Origin: Bacteroides faecis MAJ27 | Lineage (GTDB): Bacteria; Bacteroidota; Bacteroidia; Bacteroidales; Bacteroidaceae | Reading direction: 5' to 3' | Assembly (NCBI RefSeq): GCF_900106755.1 | Contig: NZ_FNNN01000003.1 | Coordinates: 124,001-188,000 of the forward strand | DNA length: 64,000 nucleotides | Part shown: in pieces, positions 61,870 to 64,000 of the stretch | Numbering within the stretch: the first letter of the stretch is position 1 | Layout of the letters: the number at the start of each line of letters is the position of its first letter | Position numbers and translations under genes: made by a program | The notes under the pieces: generated by a model | Told to the model about the DNA's origin: nothing | What the model saw: only the letters and a program-made list of their open reading frames with translations | Database searches by the model: none

Positions 61870-62175
61870 ATGAAAGGATACGAAAGAGCGACCAAGGAAG
61901 AAATTAACGACCGGCTGCGTATTGAAGAGAACTGTCATGCACAAATAGAACGAATCATCCATTTGCGCCATCTATGTAATCTGAACCTTGAAGAGGCGGC
62001 AGATGTAACCAATCTCAGTATTTCCACCCTGAGCCGGTACGAAAACGAAGTGACCAAATGCAGCGTACAAAGTTTCATAACGATATGCTACCACTATCAG
62101 AAGTACCTCTATAAGCAGCATATCCCCTTCGACAGGAGTCTGTTTCTCATAGATATGAATACGTTTGATAACTAA
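61870..62175 (+). CDS. XRE-type helix-turn-helix regulator
   Basis: 101 aa from the ATG at 61870 (MKGYERATKEE). IIHLRHLCNLNLEEAADV then TNLSISTLSRYENEVT is the HTH, with the usual LSxxTLSRYE recognition helix. It is divergent from the DUF4373 gene across ~150 bp, so it is the likely regulator of the module. Upstream in-frame ATG (61732) is disfavoured since it would extend through the shared promoter region. Confidence 0.8.
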   Translation: MKGYERATKEEINDRLRIEENCHAQIERIIHLRHLCNLNLEEAADVTNLSISTLSRYENEVTKCSVQSFITICYHYQKYLYKQHIPFDRSLFLIDMNTFDN

Positions 62176-62266
62176 TAGAGAAACAGAGAGATAAAACGGA
62201 CACACAAAGAATGAAGGCACAACACCGAAAAAAAGCAAAAAAGATGAAAAGTATCATATCTTTTAT

Positions 62267-62274
62267 TACCTTTG
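62267..62274 (+). promoter_or_regulatory. -7 box of the second glycosyltransferase group
   Basis: TACCTTTG, 37 nt before the ATG at 62312. It shows that the right part of the polysaccharide locus has its own promoter. Confidence 0.7.
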
Positions 62275-62311
62275 TATATGGCAAAAGCCCACCAAAAACA
62301 AAGAATCAAGC

Positions 62312-63448
62312 ATGAACGACAATGAAATAGGCAATCCACCGGTAAAAGCATTAATCGTTTTCAGAGAGAATGGAGATACGGACAATCTTTTTGTCCCCAT
62401 TTTATGCGATGCTATCAGGACGACGGGGATTGACGTACGATGTTCCACAAATGAGTTCTGGAACTCGGATACACCTTACGACATCATCCACTTCCAATGG
62501 CCCGAAGAGGTGACGGAAGGGAGTTGTGACGATCCGGACAGGATTTGCCGCCTGGAAGAGCGTATCGCTTTTTTCCGGTCCCGTGGGGCCCGGTTCGTGT
62601 ATACGCGCCACAATGTCCGTCCGCATGATGCGGACGAGGTGACCGGCCGTGCTTATGACATCATCGAAGAACAAAGCGATGTGGTGGTGCACATGGGACG
62701 TTACAGTCGCGACGAATTTGCAGCCAAACATGCGGACAGCCGGAATGTCATCATTCCTCATCCTATTTATCAATACACGTACAAGGAGGACATCAGTATG
62801 GAACGTGCGCGCCAGTATCTTAATCTGCCGCAGGAGGCGTTTATCGTCACGTCGTTCGGAAAGTTCCGGAATCGTGAAGAGAGGCGGATGGTGACCGGAG
62901 CGTTCCGAAAATGGGATGAAGCAAAGAAGTTCCTGCTTGCTCCGCGACTGTACCCGTTTTCGAGATTCAACAGGTATGGCAGCAACTTCTTCAAACGCTG
63001 GACATCCCGGACAGGATATTACCTGCTTATACCCTTGCTCAACCGCCTGCGCAGAATGCACACCGGAACCAGAATGCACGCCGGAGCCAGCGACGAACCT
63101 ATAGACAACTGCGACCTGCCTTACTACATGGCCGCTTCGGATGTAATATTCATTCAACGAAAAGATATTCTGAACTCTGCCAGTATACCTCTCGCCTTCC
63201 TTTTTCACAAAGTGGTCATAGGTCCCAATATCGGGAATATAGGAGAAATCCTCCAGGATACGGGCAACCCCGTCTTCCACCCCGACAACAAATTTGATAT
63301 CATACGAGCACTGGAAGCGGCCCGCCAACTGTCCGCCCGAAGGAAGGGGGAAGACAACTATGCATATGCCATTGAAAACATGAACAGCGGAAAAATAGGA
63401 AAAGAATATGCGGAGCTTTACAGAAACCTGCCCAATCTCTCTCTTTAA
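62312..63448 (+). CDS. GT-B glycosyltransferase
   Basis: 378 aa. KALIVFRENGDTDNLFVP at the start, DIIHFQWPEEV, GARFVYTRHNVRPHD and the second Rossmann half (FIVTSFGKFRNREER, then SIPLAFLFHKVVIGPNIGNIGEI) give a GT-B fold like families GT1/GT4; the E-x7-E donor-sugar motif is not clear. Cytosolic. It lies 46 bp before the GT2 gene at the edge and is probably co-transcribed with it. Sugar specificity unknown. Confidence 0.8.
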   Translation: MNDNEIGNPPVKALIVFRENGDTDNLFVPILCDAIRTTGIDVRCSTNEFWNSDTPYDIIHFQWPEEVTEGSCDDPDRICRLEERIAFFRSRGARFVYTRHNVRPHDADEVTGRAYDIIEEQSDVVVHMGRYSRDEFAAKHADSRNVIIPHPIYQYTYKEDISMERARQYLNLPQEAFIVTSFGKFRNREERRMVTGAFRKWDEAKKFLLAPRLYPFSRFNRYGSNFFKRWTSRTGYYLLIPLLNRLRRMHTGTRMHAGASDEPIDNCDLPYYMAASDVIFIQRKDILNSASIPLAFLFHKVVIGPNIGNIGEILQDTGNPVFHPDNKFDIIRALEAARQLSARRKGEDNYAYAIENMNSGKIGKEYAELYRNLPNLSL

Positions 63449-63494
63449 ACGATCTCAAAAACAAACAACAATAGAGTAGCCATACACAGTATTT

Positions 63495-64000
63495 ATGGAA
63501 AATAAAGAAATAAAAGTCAGTGTCGTCATACCTGTCTATAACACCGAAAAATATGTTCGGGAGGCAGTAGAAAGCATTATGAATCAGACACTGCGGGAAT
63601 TGGAGATCATCATCATCAATGACGGCTCCACGGATAACAGTCTGCAAGTTGCAGAAGAACTGGCTGCGGCAGACAGTCGGATACAGGTGTATTCGCAAAC
63701 CAACCGGGGATTGTCAATGGCACGCAATGCCGGCATCACGCATGCCCACGGAAGATACATCTATTTCATGGATAGTGATGATCTGTTGGAAAAAGATGCA
63801 ATGGAGTTGTGCTACAGCAAATGCGAAGAAAAAGAACTGGATTTCGTTTTCTTTGATGCCCAGAGCTTTTTTGAAGAGGATATTCGCAATGCTCCCGCAC
63901 TAAATTACCAACGTACCGATAAGTTAGAAGACAAGGTTTATACAGGTCCCGAAGCTATCAACATACAATTGCAGCACAAAACGTACACCCCATCCGCCTG
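63495..64000 (+). CDS. GT2 family glycosyltransferase, cut by the right window edge
   Basis: 168 codons are visible from the ATG at 63495. KVSVVIPVYNTEKYVREAVE at the start, IIIINDGSTDNS, NRGLSMARNAGI and IYFMDSDDLLEKDAM (DxD) are the standard GT2 GT-A motifs. The C-terminal half is outside the window. No defect seen in the visible part. Confidence 0.93.
   Translation, partial: MENKEIKVSVVIPVYNTEKYVREAVESIMNQTLRELEIIIINDGSTDNSLQVAEELAAADSRIQVYSQTNRGLSMARNAGITHAHGRYIYFMDSDDLLEKDAMELCYSKCEEKELDFVFFDAQSFFEEDIRNAPALNYQRTDKLEDKVYTGPEAINIQLQHKTYTPSA

Overview
The window reads as chromosomal DNA of a gut Bacteroides (Bacteroidales). The pointers are many exact TAnnTTTG -7 promoter boxes, a P. gingivalis-type fimbrillin lipoprotein, a TonB-dependent receptor with an N-terminal carboxypeptidase-like domain, a complete nqrABCDEF operon, a type IX-associated PorV/PorQ-like protein, and the DUF4248 / primase-helicase / DUF4373 / HU-like / amidase module common in this genus. 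I do not assign a species.

Layout. 1-5.0 kb is accessory DNA ending at a tRNA-Asp(GTC): a 3'-truncated fimbrillin-like lipoprotein, a three-gene operon (small GNAT-like protein, IbrA-like PAPS-reductase-fold protein, IbrB-like ParB-fold protein), and an integrase stub against the 3' end of the tRNA. 5.1-19.1 kb is mostly core: an aminotransferase, YqgE, recR with a membrane-protein gene and an acetyltransferase gene, a Na+/solute symporter, engB, DUF4923, DUF1573, an OPT transporter, an esterase-DUF1460 fusion, a PorV/PorQ-like protein, lipB and an AraC regulator. 19.2-25.9 kb is a metal-handling block: copA, a secreted HMA protein, a TonB receptor and a Cys-rich protein on the minus strand, then a 59-aa ORF and a CDF exporter on the plus strand. 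26-39 kb holds a BamE-like lipoprotein, YecH, DUF3298, rsmG, an MBL hydrolase, gcvP, the operon yigZ / HpaII-type endonuclease / nitroreductase, and serC-serA-DUF1015. 39-46.8 kb has a DbpA-type helicase and the nqr operon. 47-49.9 kb has a C1 peptidase and a BamA-like protein. 50-64 kb is an exopolysaccharide locus: a TolC-like protein, a Wzz protein with a decayed tyrosine-kinase domain, a polymerase/ligase and four glycosyltransferases. It is interrupted at 56.6-62.2 kb by the replication-like module. The right edge cuts a GT2 gene.

How the parts fit. The serine genes (serC, serA, DUF1015) and gcvP all touch serine/glycine metabolism. The Nqr complex supplies a sodium gradient that the symporter could use. 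The metal block looks like uptake or sensing plus efflux, chiefly for copper.

The most unusual signals are non-coding. Three tandem arrays share a strict 22-bp period (12.25, 40.49 and 60.52 kb). A ~130-bp palindromic element has near-identical copies at 12.0 and 58.0 kb. The 11.8-12.4 kb gap holds a decayed fragment of a DUF4373 gene followed by that element and one 22-bp array, in the same orientation relative to DUF4373 as in the intact module at 58-61.7 kb; I read it as the scar of a second module copy. Also of interest are an HpaII-type endonuclease with no methyltransferase in the window and several genes whose -7 box lies only 4-9 nt before the start codon, which predicts leaderless mRNAs.
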